Source: Actinomycetota bacterium (lineage in GTDB: Bacteria > Actinomycetota > Actinomycetes > Actinomycetales > Dermatophilaceae). Taken from it: a stretch of 60,126 nt of DNA. The DNA is taken from positions 1 to 60,126 of the forward strand of contig JAIUPO010000024.1 in the NCBI GenBank assembly GCA_020160805.1, in the 5' to 3' direction. Of the stretch, positions 31,090 to 42,990 are shown one piece after another. The notes beneath the pieces are model-generated. The model had not been told where the DNA came from and ran no database searches. It saw only the letters and a list, made by a program, of their open reading frames with translations. Position 1 is the first letter of the stretch. Every line of letters starts with the position of its first letter. The position numbers were made by a program, and so were the translations under genes.

Positions 31090-32709
31090 TCATTCGCCGG
31101 TGCCGGCCGCCCAGGTCTTATAGCCCCCGTCCAGATTCCGAACGCGCCGTCCCGGCGCCGCCAGCATCATGGCGGCCACATGACCGCGCACCCCGACGGC
31201 GCAGTGCACGATGACGTCATTGCTCGTCACGTCCCCAAGTCGGCTCCGAAGTTCATCGACCGGCAGCAAAACAGCGCCAGGGATGGCGCCGGCCGCGTGC
31301 TCACTCGCCGATCGCACATCGATCAGCGTCGCTCCACCCGCCAACGCGGCGGGCAGCTCGTGCCACTGGATGCTGTGCGTCACCTCGTCCGCGAGGTTCT
31401 CGTCGACATAGCCGAGCATGTTGACCGCGTCCTTGGCGGAGCCGAACTGCGGGGCATAGGACAACTCCAGATCAGCCAACTCGCGCGCGCGCAGGCCACC
31501 GCGCATGGCGGTCGCGATGACGTCGAGGCGCTTGTCCACTCCGGCTGAGCCGACGCCTTGGGCGCCGAGGATGGCGTCGCTCTCAGGGTCCACCAGCAAT
31601 TTCAAGGACATGGTCGCGGCCCCGGGGAAGTAGCCCGCGTGATCCAGGGGGTGAGTATGGATGGCGCGATAGGGCCGCCCACTGGCTCGCAGTCGCTTCT
31701 CATTCCAGCCGGTTGTCGCCACCTGGAGACCGAACACGCCGACGATGGCGGTGCCCTGCACCGGCCGCATTGAGCTTGGCCGGCCGGCGATCACATCGGC
31801 GACTCGGCGCCCCTGCAAGTTGGCGGTATTGGCCAGCGGCACCAAGACCGCCGAGCCGTCGTGAGCGTCGCTCTTCTCCACGGCATCGCCGACCGCGTAG
31901 ATATGCGGATCCGAGGTGCGTCCGTGCTCATCCACCACGATGCCGCCGCGCTCGCCGACCATCAGGCCGGCCAAGGTGGCGAGCCGAGTGTCGGGACGCA
32001 CCCCGATCGCCGCCACCACGAGGTCGGCATCGAGTCGGCGGCCGTCGTGGAGTTCGACCCCCTCGGCGTCGATGGCGACAACCTGGGAGCGCAGATGGAG
32101 ACCGACCCCATGCTCGCGCATCCGGGCATGCACCGGCGAGGCCATCTCGGGGTCCAGCGGGGCGAGGACCTGCTCAGTGGCCTCGACGAGGTCGACCGAC
32201 AAACCGGCGTGACGGAGGTTTTCGGCCAGTTCGACTCCGATGAAACCACCGCCAATCACCACAGCTCGGCCAGCGCCAGCAATCGCGGCGGCGAGTGCGT
32301 CGGTGTCTTCGATGTCGCGCAGGGTCAGGGCCCGTTCGATTCCCGGGATGGGCGGTCGGACTGGCGTGGCCCCTGGCGAGAGAACTAGCGCGTCATACGC
32401 CATCGTCGTGGAGGCTCCGGAGGCGAGCTCGCGCACCTCGACGGTGCGCTCGCTCGCGTCAACGCCGACCACTTCGTGACCGACGCGCACGTCAAGCCCG
32501 AAGCGGGCCGCGAGCGACTGCGGGGTCTGCAGCAGCAGGGACGAGCGCTGCTCGATCACTCCTCCCACGTAATACGGCAGGCCGCAGTTGGCGAACGAGA
32601 CGTGACCGCTGCGTTCCACGACGACGATCTCGGCCTCGGGCAGGAGACGGCGGGCTCGGGTGGCGGCGGACATGCCGCCGGCGACTCCCCCAATGATGAC
32701 GATACGCAT
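31090..32709 (-). CDS. CoA-disulfide reductase/rhodanese fusion
   Basis: 539 residues. The first 440 are a pyridine nucleotide-disulphide oxidoreductase with [18 protein letters not shown] at 3-20, the active cysteine in [13 protein letters not shown] at 39-51 and [12 protein letters not shown] for NADH. A C-terminal rhodanese domain follows with catalytic cysteine in [12 protein letters not shown]. Such fusions reduce CoA disulfide and CoA persulfide and work in sulfide or sulfane sulfur detoxification. It is preceded by a CsoR/CstR-type operator, which fits. The mRNA may be leaderless. Confidence 0.88.
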   Translation of the reverse strand: MRIVIIGGVAGGMSAATRARRLLPEAEIVVVERSGHVSFANCGLPYYVGGVIEQRSSLLLQTPQSLAARFGLDVRVGHEVVGVDASERTVEVRELASGASTTMAYDALVLSPGATPVRPPIPGIERALTLRDIEDTDALAAAIAGAGRAVVIGGGFIGVELAENLRHAGLSVDLVEATEQVLAPLDPEMASPVHARMREHGVGLHLRSQVVAIDAEGVELHDGRRLDADLVVAAIGVRPDTRLATLAGLMVGERGGIVVDEHGRTSDPHIYAVGDAVEKSDAHDGSAVLVPLANTANLQGRRVADVIAGRPSSMRPVQGTAIVGVFGLQVATTGWNEKRLRASGRPYRAIHTHPLDHAGYFPGAATMSLKLLVDPESDAILGAQGVGSAGVDKRLDVIATAMRGGLRARELADLELSYAPQFGSAKDAVNMLGYVDENLADEVTHSIQWHELPAALAGGATLIDVRSASEHAAGAIPGAVLLPVDELRSRLGDVTSNDVIVHCAVGVRGHVAAMMLAAPGRRVRNLDGGYKTWAAGTGE

Positions 32710-32714
32710 GAGGA

Positions 32715-32734
32715 AATAATACCCCCACGGGTAT
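32715..32734 (-). promoter_or_regulatory. CsoR/CstR-like operator overlapping a -10 element
   Basis: ATACCCCCACGGGTAT at 32719-32734 has perfect ATACCC/GGGTAT arms around CCAC, the form bound by CsoR-family repressors, including the persulfide sensor CstR. On the minus strand TATTAT at 32716-32721 is a good -10 box only about seven bases from the ATG of the reductase gene, which would make the transcript leaderless. The operator overlaps it, so a bound repressor would block the promoter. No csoR-family gene is in the window. Confidence 0.6.
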
Positions 32735-32796
32735 GTTGTGCATCCTGTCCCCACTCCGGCACGATGACCATCACGAGGTCCGTACCATTGGGGACC

Positions 32797-35028
<2,232 letters not shown>

Positions 35029-35073
35029 CAGGCCGGCCGATCCGGCACAAGCGGTCGCTCGGCTCACTCGTGA

Positions 35074-35406
35074 TCAGTCTGCGGCGCCCACGAGGCGCTG
35101 CAGACTGCTGGCCTCGACTTCATACCGGCTCGCCACCGCCCCGCCGGCACGGAAGAATCGGCGCCGCAGCGAGCCGCTGACCGCGATCGTGTCGCCGACC
35201 CCCACTCGATCGAGGACTCGCCGAGTGGCGGCACTCCAACAGGCGACGTCGATGGTGTCGACCGACGCGGCCCGGCCCCGACCGGCCGGCCGCGGCACGA
35301 CCAGGCGCAGGGTGCGCACCTTGTCCCCGCTCGGCAACTCGCGCAGGTCCTCCACTCCAGAAATTCGCCCGCGCAGCAGCACGGTGTTGGCGTCTGGCTC
35401 TGTCAT
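35074..35406 (-). CDS. Single-stranded DNA-binding-like OB-fold protein
   Basis: 110 residues. It resembles SSB in its strands NTVLLRGRISGVEDLR and KVRTLRLVVPR, then VDTIDVACWSAATRR and GDTIAVSGSLRRRFFR. It is shorter than the main SSB and lacks the acidic C-terminal tip, so it is an accessory SSB-like protein. An ATG at 35442 is an alternative start. Alone on its strand between the GH13 and VanY-like genes. Confidence 0.7.
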   Translation of the reverse strand: MTEPDANTVLLRGRISGVEDLRELPSGDKVRTLRLVVPRPAGRGRAASVDTIDVACWSAATRRVLDRVGVGDTIAVSGSLRRRFFRAGGAVASRYEVEASSLQRLVGAAD

Positions 35407-35631
35407 CGGGATCTGGCCCCCGTCGGCCGCTGTCTTTCTCATGCCGATCACTGTTCCGCGGGTGCGCAGGCATCGGAAGTGGGGCTCGAAAATCTGTGGA
35501 TAAGCCCTTTTCCACGTGCTACCTGTGGATATCGGCCATCGTCTGTTGTGACCGTCTTGGTCACGATATGATTGCGAGCGCTTGTGCTGCGTTCTCCCGC
35601 GGAGCATGGCTGTTTCCGAACGGATGGTTTG

Positions 35632-36897
35632 ATGCGGCTGACCGGCCCTGTGCTTCTCGTGGCGTCCCTGACGCTCGGTTTAGGCTGCTCCGACGCCCAG
35701 GCAGCAGAGTCCGGCTCATCCTCACCGACGCCGAGCACGACGGTCACGATCCCGGCGGACACCACCGATTCCGGTGGCCTCTCCCCGGAGGAAGTCCAGC
35801 GCCAGGTGGCGCGGGCTGAAATCCTCCGGCAGCAGATTCTGGCGACCAGCGACGACATGGCTGCTGCCATGACCAAGGTCGAGGAGGCCGCCAAGAAGGC
35901 GAACGCGGCCCTGCAGGCATACAGCGAAGCATCCACCGAGGGGCGCGACGCCCGTGAAAAGGCCAAGACCCAGGCGGACATCGCGGATGCGCTGCAGGAG
36001 CGGCTCGACCAGGCCCGCTCGGAGCTGCGGGAGTGGGCCGTCAGCGCCTATACCCAAGGTGGCCCGCTCGCCGAGCAACTCGGCTATCTCGACGCGCTGT
36101 CCAAGGAAGCCTCCGAGGCCTCCAACCCCCTGCAAGACCTCAACTACCTCACCGACAATCGCATCCGCAGCGTCGATGACATCCGCCAGGTTGCCGTCGC
36201 GCAGAAGCTGGCGTCGATGAACGCGGAAGCCGAATTGGGCAAGGCCGAGGCGGCCGAGGCCAAGGCCAAGAAGGCGAAGCTGAAGGCGCAAGGGTTTGTC
36301 CAGCAGCAGCAGAGCGCCCTTGACGAATTGCGCACGGCACACGCCGAGCATGTCACCGAGGCCGGCCCGCTCGCGGGCCTGCTGCTCGGCACTGGCGATG
36401 CCGACGCGATCGCCGCCAGCGAGCGACTGACGGACGCGCTCGCGGCGAGCAATGTCTCGATTAAGGACCTGCGCCTGACGCCGTGCACCGATGCTTCTGG
36501 CGTCTTCCCCAACGGCCAGATCCCGCCGTCAAACTTGTGCCCCATGGTCGGCAGCAGCGACGAATTCCTCGTCCCGGACGCGGCCGCCGCCTTCAACGCC
36601 ATGTCCAAGGCCTATGCCAAGGACTCCGGCCAACTGCTGTGCGTCACCGATGGTTACCGCTCGTATGCCGAGCAGGTCGCCGTCAAGGCGGCCCGCGGCC
36701 CGTGGGCCGCCACCCCCGGCACCAGCGAGCACGGCCTCGGCCGCGCCGTTGACCTGTGCGGCGGCGTGCAGGACTACAGCGCCCCCGCGCACCTGTGGCT
36801 GGTTCAGAATGCCGCGCTCTTCGGGTGGTTCCACCCGGACTGGGCCGCTCAAGGTGGTCGTCTGCCCGAGCCGTGGCACTGGGAGTACGCCGGCTGA
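35632..36897 (+). CDS. Exported D,D-carboxypeptidase-like peptidase M15 with coiled coil
   Basis: 421 residues. Signal peptide MRLTGPVLLVASLTLGLG and cleavage near AQA-AES. Residues about 60-240 are a long coiled coil rich in Ala, Glu and Lys. The C-terminal VanY/M15 domain has SEHGLGRAVDLC (SxHGxxxAxD) near 363-374 and PEPWHWEY near the end, both needed to bind the zinc ion. It probably trims peptidoglycan stems outside the membrane, with the coiled coil positioning it, like NlpC/P60 proteins of related bacteria. Confidence 0.8.
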   Translation: MRLTGPVLLVASLTLGLGCSDAQAAESGSSSPTPSTTVTIPADTTDSGGLSPEEVQRQVARAEILRQQILATSDDMAAAMTKVEEAAKKANAALQAYSEASTEGRDAREKAKTQADIADALQERLDQARSELREWAVSAYTQGGPLAEQLGYLDALSKEASEASNPLQDLNYLTDNRIRSVDDIRQVAVAQKLASMNAEAELGKAEAAEAKAKKAKLKAQGFVQQQQSALDELRTAHAEHVTEAGPLAGLLLGTGDADAIAASERLTDALAASNVSIKDLRLTPCTDASGVFPNGQIPPSNLCPMVGSSDEFLVPDAAAAFNAMSKAYAKDSGQLLCVTDGYRSYAEQVAVKAARGPWAATPGTSEHGLGRAVDLCGGVQDYSAPAHLWLVQNAALFGWFHPDWAAQGGRLPEPWHWEYAG

Positions 36898-36977
36898 TCA
36901 GGCCGGACGGGAAATCTCCTACCGATGAGTAGGTGCGCCTATGTCGCACCGACCCCTGGCTGTGCCACAGTTCCGCC

Positions 36978-38369
36978 ATGACTAGTGCGCCGGTGGCCCC
37001 CACCGACTCCCCGGACTATGCGGCCAATGCCCGGTTCATCCGCCCGTGGTACTGGTACGACTGGGCCAACTCCGCCTTTGTGACCACGATCGGCACGGTG
37101 CTCTACGGCCCCTACATCACCTCGATCGCCAAGGCGGCAGCCTGTCCTGGCCAGGACAGTGATCTGGACTGCGCGACGAATCTGCACGTTCTCGGCATCC
37201 CCATCGCCCCCGGAGCCCTCGCGCCCTATACGACGACCTTCGCGACGATCCTCTCGGCGATCGTGCTCATCTTCATCGGCGCCATCGTGGACCGCATGGA
37301 ACGGCCGGCCAAGTTCCTCGGCCTCTGCGCCTGGGGCGGAGCCATCAGTGCCGCTGGCCTCTTCTTCGTCACCGGCACCCGCTGGCAACTCGGGGCTATC
37401 CTCATGGTTTTGGCGACGGTCTTCCTCGGCTCCTCCTTGGTCACCTATGACTCCATGCTCAATCAGATCGCAGCCCCCGACGATCGCGACAAAGTCTCCT
37501 CTCGCGGCTGGGCGCTCGGCTATCTCGGTGGTGGCCTTCTCCTAGCGGTCAACCTTGTCCTGGTCACGATGAAACCCTTCGGGCTGACCACAGGTATGGC
37601 GGTGCGGGCATCCATGCTCAGCGCCGCCGTGTGGTGGGCCGTCTTCGCGATCATCCCGATCAAGGGCATGTGGGACTTGCGCAATGCCGAGAAGCCGCCT
37701 GTCGCAGCCGGTGAGAGCGTGGTCGGCGGGAGCATCGCGCAATTGCGCAACACCTTCTCCGATCTGCGCGCGCACCACCCGCAGACGATGCTCTTCCTGC
37801 TGGCATACCTCTTCTTCAATGACGGCATCCAAACCGTCATCTCCTCATCAAGCTTGTATGGCGCCGAGGAACTGAAGTTCGAGCAGTCGCAGTTGATCGC
37901 GCTCATCCTGCTCGTCCAGTTCGTTGCCTTCTTCGGCGCCCTGATCTTCGGCCGGATCGCCGCGCGCGTGGGGGCATCCAAGACGGTGCTCGGGTCGCTG
38001 GCCCTGTGGACGGGGATCGTCGCGGCGGCATACTTCGTGCCCGAGAAGGCCTTTATCCCCTTCGTGCTGCTCGGCGTGGCGATCGGACTCGTGCTCGGCG
38101 GCTCTCAAGCGCTCTCGCGCAGCCTCTATTCGCAGCTAGTCCCCCACAAGCGGGAAGCGGAGTACTTCGCGCTGTACCAGGCCATGGAACGCGGCACGAG
38201 CTGGTTTGGGACCCTGCTCTTTGGCGTGGTCTACCAACTCACCCACACCTACCGCCTGGCGATCATCGCTTTGATCATCTTCTTTGTCATCGGCGGATTC
38301 CTGCTCTCGCGCGTGGACTTCCGCGAAGGCATCCGCCAGGCTGGCAACACCCAGCCCGCATTGATCTGA
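36978..38369 (+). CDS. UMF1-type MFS transporter
   Basis: 463 residues with about 12 spans. The N-terminus RPWYWYDWANSAFVTTIGTVLYGPY is the hallmark of the UMF1 (Atg22-like) family, and the GLVLGGSQALSRSLYS motif near 380 with FFALYQAMERGTS-like sequence (YFALYQAMERGTSWFG) follows. The first outer loop carries two cysteines (AAACPGQDSDLDCATNL). The substrate is unknown; relatives export amino acids from vacuoles in yeast. A strong terminator follows. Confidence 0.85.
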   Translation: MTSAPVAPTDSPDYAANARFIRPWYWYDWANSAFVTTIGTVLYGPYITSIAKAAACPGQDSDLDCATNLHVLGIPIAPGALAPYTTTFATILSAIVLIFIGAIVDRMERPAKFLGLCAWGGAISAAGLFFVTGTRWQLGAILMVLATVFLGSSLVTYDSMLNQIAAPDDRDKVSSRGWALGYLGGGLLLAVNLVLVTMKPFGLTTGMAVRASMLSAAVWWAVFAIIPIKGMWDLRNAEKPPVAAGESVVGGSIAQLRNTFSDLRAHHPQTMLFLLAYLFFNDGIQTVISSSSLYGAEELKFEQSQLIALILLVQFVAFFGALIFGRIAARVGASKTVLGSLALWTGIVAAAYFVPEKAFIPFVLLGVAIGLVLGGSQALSRSLYSQLVPHKREAEYFALYQAMERGTSWFGTLLFGVVYQLTHTYRLAIIALIIFFVIGGFLLSRVDFREGIRQAGNTQPALI

Positions 38370-38380
38370 TCGCCGAGCAC

Positions 38381-38424
38381 ACGCGAAGCGGCCCACCCCA
38401 TCGTTGGGGTGGGCCGCTTCGCGT
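38381..38424. terminator. Perfect 20-bp stem terminator
   Basis: Bases 38381-38400 pair with 38405-38424 over all 20 positions, closing on a TCGT loop. It lies between the convergent UMF1 and rbpA genes and can serve both. No T-tract follows, as is common for actinobacterial terminators. Confidence 0.88.
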
Positions 38425-38445
38425 GCCGGAAGTATGCCGGGTGGT

Positions 38446-38802
38446 TCAGGCGCTGCGCTTGGTCGCCTTCTCGCCGCGGCTGGCGCGCAGCAGGTCGAGA
38501 CGCTCCTCGAGGAGCTCCTCGAGCTCGGGAATGGAACGGCGCTCGAGCAGCATGTCCCAGTGGGTTCGGGCGGGCTTGACCGGCTTGCGGTCCGGCGCCG
38601 CACCGTCGAGGAGCAAGGCCTCCTCACCGCAGCGACACTCCCACGTGGCGGGAATCTCCGCCTCGATGGAGAAGGGCAACTCGATGCGGTGCTCCTGCGG
38701 GCAGACATACACGACGATCTGGCGCTCGCTGGGGACGACATTTTCGCTCGTCTCCATGCTGAAAGACACCATGCGGCTACCACGCAATGTGCGGTCGGCC
38801 AT
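38446..38802 (-). CDS. rbpA: RNA polymerase-binding protein RbpA
   Basis: 118 residues. RbpA binds the sigma factor and beta subunit and stabilises the open complex; found only in actinobacteria. It carries the N-terminal MADRTLRGSRM, the zinc-type core with YVCPQEHRIELPF and ATWECRCGEEA, and the basic linker plus sigma-interacting helix (THWDMLLERRSIPELEELL). TTAGGAG precedes the start. It lies downstream of lnt-ppm1-fxsA, matching the mycobacterial order in which ppm1 and rbpA are neighbours. A TTGACA lies at 38865-38870 on the minus strand, but no good -10 follows. Confidence 0.93.
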   Translation of the reverse strand: MADRTLRGSRMVSFSMETSENVVPSERQIVVYVCPQEHRIELPFSIEAEIPATWECRCGEEALLLDGAAPDRKPVKPARTHWDMLLERRSIPELEELLEERLDLLRASRGEKATKRSA

Positions 38803-38982
38803 GGGGAACTCCTAATACTCGGTTCTGCTCGCGTCGCGGGATGCGCGTCGCAAGTGCTGTCGGTGTCAACGTCCACAGACGGCTGCGTGTTCCGCAGCGC
38901 AGCGCACACCAAGGGTGGGAACAACCGGGTGGCGTCAAGGGCGCATGACGAGGGACTCTGCGTCGAGGCCCAGCATTACAGT

Positions 38983-39543
38983 CTAGCGCTCGACGACCTT
39001 GCCCTGCACGGTCTGGCTGGCGGCATCGGTGTGACCTGCGCGACTCGCGGGCCCGCCGGCGGGATCGGTGGCCCCGGCGGCATACCCCGGAGGGAAGGCG
39101 GCGCCCAGCGGCCCCGCAGCGCTCGCGAGCACGCGGGCGCGCACCGCGCCTTCCAGCAGCCGCCGAGTGACCGGGCGGGTGACGGGCAGGATGAAGAAGA
39201 GGCCCACGATGTCGGTGAGAAAGCCCGGTGCGAGCAGCAGGGTGCCGCCGATGAGGACGAGTGCTGCGTCGGCGAGTTCGCGGGACGGCATAGTGCCGCT
39301 GGACAACGCGCCATTGAGCGCGCGCCAGGTCCGAGCCCCCTCGCGGCGCATCAGCCAGGTGCCGAGAAAGGACATGAGCAGCAAGAGCCCGACCGTGGGC
39401 CAGCCGCCGATGATCTTGCCGACCCCGATGATCGCGGCGATCTCCAGCACCGGCACGATCAGGAAGGCGAGGAAAAGCAGCGTGCGCCAGGGCCGCCGGC
39501 GCGAGCGGGCGGCATAGGGCGTCTGGCCTACAGGGCGTGCCAT
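38983..39543 (-). CDS. fxsA: FxsA family membrane protein
   Basis: 186 residues. Starts 15 bases inside the end of ppm1 after GGGAG. FxsA proteins are small polytopic inner-membrane proteins; in E. coli overproduction relieves phage T7 exclusion by the F plasmid. The typical core FLIVPVLEIAAIIGVGKIIGGWPT and GGTLLLAPGFLTDIVGL is present, with membrane spans near residues 22-42, 48-60 and 95-125, followed by a long disordered Gly/Ala-rich tail. Its normal role in actinobacteria is unknown. Confidence 0.85.
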   Translation of the reverse strand: MARPVGQTPYAARSRRRPWRTLLFLAFLIVPVLEIAAIIGVGKIIGGWPTVGLLLLMSFLGTWLMRREGARTWRALNGALSSGTMPSRELADAALVLIGGTLLLAPGFLTDIVGLFFILPVTRPVTRRLLEGAVRARVLASAAGPLGAAFPPGYAAGATDPAGGPASRAGHTDAASQTVQGKVVER

Positions 39544-40316
39544 TGCGGCTCCCGATCGGTGAGTTTCTTGAGCTGACCCGCCCGGTGGGCGAGGCCCCAA
39601 CCGGTGATGCGCTTCATCGACTCGGCGACGATGGCGTTGTTCATCTTCGAGTCACCGATCTCGCGCTCGACGAACTCGATCGGCACCTCGACGATCCGCA
39701 GGCCGGCGCGGGTGGCGCGCACCGTGAGGTCGACTTGGAAGCAATAACCGGCAGATTCGACATGCTCAAGTCCGATGGTCCGCAAGGCACTCGCGCGATA
39801 GGCCCGATAGCCTGCGGTGGCATCCCCGACGCCCATCCCAAGAATCAACCTGATGTAGAGGTTGCCCCCCATCGACAGCGCCTTACGGCTCGCCGGCCAG
39901 TTGACGACCGACCCGCCAGGGACATAGCGGGAGCCGATGACGAGATCGGCATCATCGAGTGCGGCGAGCATCTGTGGGAGATATTTGGGCTGGTGGGAGC
40001 CGTCCGCGTCAATCTCAACCAGGGCGTCATAGTTGCGTTGCAGACCCCAATCGAAGCCAGCAAGATAGGCCATCCCCAGGCCCTGCTTGCCCGGCCGGTG
40101 TAGGACGTGAATGGCCGGGTCCGTTGCGGCCAGCTCGTCGGCGATCGCCCCGGTGCCATCGGGTGAGTTGTCGTCGAGGATGAGGATGTCCGCCGCCGGC
40201 GCGTGCTTACGAACCCCGGCGACGATTGTGGGCAGGTTTTCGCGCTCGTTGAAGGTGGGGATGCACACCAGCACCCGAGTGATCGGGTCACGGTCGGGCG
40301 CCGCGGTGTCAGGCAC
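39528..40316 (-). CDS. ppm1: Polyprenol-monophosphomannose synthase
   Basis: 262 residues, family 2 glycosyltransferase. Transfers mannose from GDP-mannose to polyprenyl phosphate for lipomannan and protein mannosylation. VLVCIPTFNERENLPTIV at the start, LILDDNSPDGTG, the DADGSH metal site and GSRYVPGGSVVNWP are standard. The GTG overlaps the lnt stop by eight bases. In mycobacteria this domain is fused to Lnt in one protein; here the two are separate but translationally coupled. Confidence 0.9.
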   Translation of the reverse strand: MPDTAAPDRDPITRVLVCIPTFNERENLPTIVAGVRKHAPAADILILDDNSPDGTGAIADELAATDPAIHVLHRPGKQGLGMAYLAGFDWGLQRNYDALVEIDADGSHQPKYLPQMLAALDDADLVIGSRYVPGGSVVNWPASRKALSMGGNLYIRLILGMGVGDATAGYRAYRASALRTIGLEHVESAGYCFQVDLTVRATRAGLRIVEVPIEFVEREIGDSKMNNAIVAESMKRITGWGLAHRAGQLKKLTDREPQWHAL

Positions 40317-41952
40317 GAGCGAGGTCCTTGCTCTTGAGGGTCGACAGGGGCTGCTGGTCATTATCTCGACGACGCCAACGCGTCGCAGCCCACGCAATCA
40401 ACAGCCCGGCGAGGGCGGCATATTCCGGGGTTGGGCCGACTCGGTCCGCGATCGTCAGGCCGCTCCGAAGTTCGACATTGGACGAGGCGGCGTATGCCGT
40501 GAACAACGACGACTTCTCGACATACGTTCCGTTGGGGCTGATGAAGCCGCTGACTCCCACCGTGGAGACGTGGACGACGCTGCGGTTGTGCTCGATCGCG
40601 CGCAACCGCGAGATGGCGAACTGCTGGTCGGATTCAGCGGTATAGCCGAAGGTCGCGTTATTGGTCTGGACGACGAGCACGCTCGGGACGTCCGGCCGGT
40701 GGGTTACCGAGGTGCGCACCAAGCCGTCGTAGGCGACCTCGAAGCAGATCGTCGGCAACGCCGCGAAAGTGTAGGGCTGTCCCGGCGAGGAGTAGTCGCT
40801 GGTCAGCTCGAAGTAGCCGGTCTCGGTGCCCTTGGCCATGCCCTCGCGGACCAGATCGACATTGCTGTTGAAGTGGCGGAAGAAGTCCTTGGCCGGGACG
40901 TACTCAGCGAAGGGCACGGGATGCTGCTTGATATAGCGCTCGGGATCCATCGAGCCCGGCCGGTAGAGCAGCGAAGCATTGGAGACAAAGGGCGCCGGCT
41001 CATCGAGGATCGCCCCGATCAACAGCGGCGCCTTGATCGCCGAGCGCGCTTGGTTGATGACCGCCGCCGCGTCGGCATTGCGGGTCGGGTCGATATCCGA
41101 GGCGTTCTCGGGCCATACGACCAGATCAGCGCGGGACATGTAGCTCGCCAAGCGTTCGGTTTCCCGCACGTGATTGTCGAGAACCGCCCGCCGCTCGGCG
41201 TTGAACTCCAGTCCAGGCTCGGGCACATTGCCCTGAACGAGCCCAATGGCGGCCATTTTCGGCGAGTCGCCACCGCGGCCCACCGGAATGCCGCCGAGCA
41301 CAAAGGCGGCACCGAGGGTAGTGGCGATGCCGAGAGCCGCGGTTCCCGGTCGACGGCGCAGGGCGCGAGCGCCTGCATACAGCAGGACCCCGATGGTGGC
41401 GACCCCCGCCGTGACCAGGGGCGCACCCCCGAAAGCCGCGAGCGTGCGCAGCGGCGAATCGGCTTGGCTGAAGGCCAGCCGCACCCACGGGAAACCGCCG
41501 AAGGGTGTCGTCGAGCGCGCCCACTCCCCCACTACCCAGCCGAGCGGGACCATGCCGTATGCCGCCCACTCCCACCCGCGCTCCACCAGCCGCCGCTGCA
41601 GCGGGCCGATGACGGCGAGCATCACCGCGACATATAGGGCCTCCAACGTCGCGAGCGCGAACCACGGGAGCTTCCCGACATACACCCCCGACCACGACAA
41701 GGTGGGGATGAAGTAGGCCAGCCCGCCGACGAGGCCGCTGAGCAAGCCGGTGCGCCACGAGGCGCACCAGCCGGCGGCGGCCAGGAGAGCGCAGCCGAGC
41801 CACGCGGCATACCACCAATTGGTGCCGGGGAAGGCGAGCGCGATGGCCCCGCCGCCCGCCAGGGCAAGGAGCAGGCGGGCCGGCAAGATCGGGCCGGCGG
41901 GTTCGCGACGCACGGGACAACGGTACGTGCTCGGAACCAGCGGCTCCGTCAT
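40309..41952 (-). CDS. lnt: Apolipoprotein N-acyltransferase
   Basis: 547 residues. N-terminal membrane part with about seven spans, then a carbon-nitrogen hydrolase domain: catalytic Glu in VVWPENASDID, Lys in the VPFAEYVPAKDFF region and Cys in LPTICFEVAYDGL. It adds the third acyl chain to lipoproteins at the outer face of the membrane. ATG at 41952 is chosen; the frame is open further but would enter the divergent gene. Head of lnt-ppm1-fxsA. Confidence 0.88.
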   Translation of the reverse strand: MTEPLVPSTYRCPVRREPAGPILPARLLLALAGGGAIALAFPGTNWWYAAWLGCALLAAAGWCASWRTGLLSGLVGGLAYFIPTLSWSGVYVGKLPWFALATLEALYVAVMLAVIGPLQRRLVERGWEWAAYGMVPLGWVVGEWARSTTPFGGFPWVRLAFSQADSPLRTLAAFGGAPLVTAGVATIGVLLYAGARALRRRPGTAALGIATTLGAAFVLGGIPVGRGGDSPKMAAIGLVQGNVPEPGLEFNAERRAVLDNHVRETERLASYMSRADLVVWPENASDIDPTRNADAAAVINQARSAIKAPLLIGAILDEPAPFVSNASLLYRPGSMDPERYIKQHPVPFAEYVPAKDFFRHFNSNVDLVREGMAKGTETGYFELTSDYSSPGQPYTFAALPTICFEVAYDGLVRTSVTHRPDVPSVLVVQTNNATFGYTAESDQQFAISRLRAIEHNRSVVHVSTVGVSGFISPNGTYVEKSSLFTAYAASSNVELRSGLTIADRVGPTPEYAALAGLLIAWAATRWRRRDNDQQPLSTLKSKDLARA

Positions 41953-41961
41953 GCTGGGCCC

Positions 41962-42990
41962 ATGCTCAGCAGCAATGATGTCGCGCGATGCGAGCGCTGG
42001 TTCGACGAGAACGGGCTGCCGTATTTTGTCGAGCAGCGTCATGAGGCGATCCAGCGGGCGCTGGGTGGCCGCGTCGTCGCGCTGTGGAGCGGCATCATCG
42101 CGGCGGTCGGGGCAGCCGCCTTTGTGTGCGGTCAGCTGGCGGGGTTAGACACGTTCACCGCCCTGCTCGTGGGGGTGCAGGTCGCCTTCCTGGTCGCCGT
42201 GGTGCGCGGCATCGTGGTCTTCGATGTCGGGGCGATCGCCGGCTGGGCCGCTCAACACGCCTGGGAGAGTCGGCGGTTGGTGCGGCCCTTGGTGACGCGG
42301 GCGCTGCCGTTCCTGTTGCTGTTCATCACCTTCTTGTTCATCAATACCGAGGTCTGGCAGGTCGCCTCGTCGCTGTCACGGCCGCAACTGCTCGGAGCCT
42401 TGGGCGCCTTCACGCTGCTCGCCGTCGCCTTCTTGTGGCCATCCTTCGCCGGTGAGATCGAGCGGCTCGGCGTCGAGGTCGATGGCGCCCAGCTGGCGCA
42501 GACCTGCGCGGGCACCCCCGTCGCATCGGCTGCTGTGGAGATTGCCGCCGAACCCACCCTGGCCCGTGAAGTGGCGGGCATTCGGCTGCCGCGGCTTCAG
42601 CGCAGCAATTTGATGCTGATGCTCTTCATCACGCAGGCGATCCAATTGGTGCTCGTCGCGTTGGTGGTCTTCGGCTTCTTCTGCCTCTTCGGCTCGCTCG
42701 TCATTCGCCCCTCGGTCATCGTGGCGTGGACGGGCTCGCCGCCGCAGTACACCGGTCCGCTGCACCTGGTCAGCGACGAACTCTTTGCGGTCGCAGTCTT
42801 TCTTTCGGGCTTCGCCGGGCTCTATTTCACCGTCCAAGCCGTCATCGACCAGAACTACCGTCGCGAGTTCTTCCACCACATCGAGGACGACCTCCAGCGG
42901 GCGATCGGCGTGCGCAAGGTTTATACCGCGCTGCGGATGCACCTTGCCGAGGCGCCTTCCGCCCCCCAGGCATCGGCCGAGGAGGCTTAG
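41962..42990 (+). CDS. Integral membrane protein of unknown function
   Basis: 342 residues with about six spans (pairs near 40-80, 115-155 and 215-290). The N-terminal part MLSSNDVARCERWFDENGLPYFV is soluble and conserved-looking, and the C-terminus ends in a soluble helix (EDDLQRAIGVRKVYTAL). No family is recognised. Divergent from lnt by nine bases, and its stop TAG shares bases with the stop of the convergent kal gene. Confidence 0.65.
   Translation: MLSSNDVARCERWFDENGLPYFVEQRHEAIQRALGGRVVALWSGIIAAVGAAAFVCGQLAGLDTFTALLVGVQVAFLVAVVRGIVVFDVGAIAGWAAQHAWESRRLVRPLVTRALPFLLLFITFLFINTEVWQVASSLSRPQLLGALGAFTLLAVAFLWPSFAGEIERLGVEVDGAQLAQTCAGTPVASAAVEIAAEPTLAREVAGIRLPRLQRSNLMLMLFITQAIQLVLVALVVFGFFCLFGSLVIRPSVIVAWTGSPPQYTGPLHLVSDELFAVAVFLSGFAGLYFTVQAVIDQNYRREFFHHIEDDLQRAIGVRKVYTALRMHLAEAPSAPQASAEEA

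Noticed and set aside
38803-38982. Riboswitch or leader RNA before rbpA
   Set aside because: No stable conserved hairpin set or known riboswitch motif could be seen in the 180 bases.
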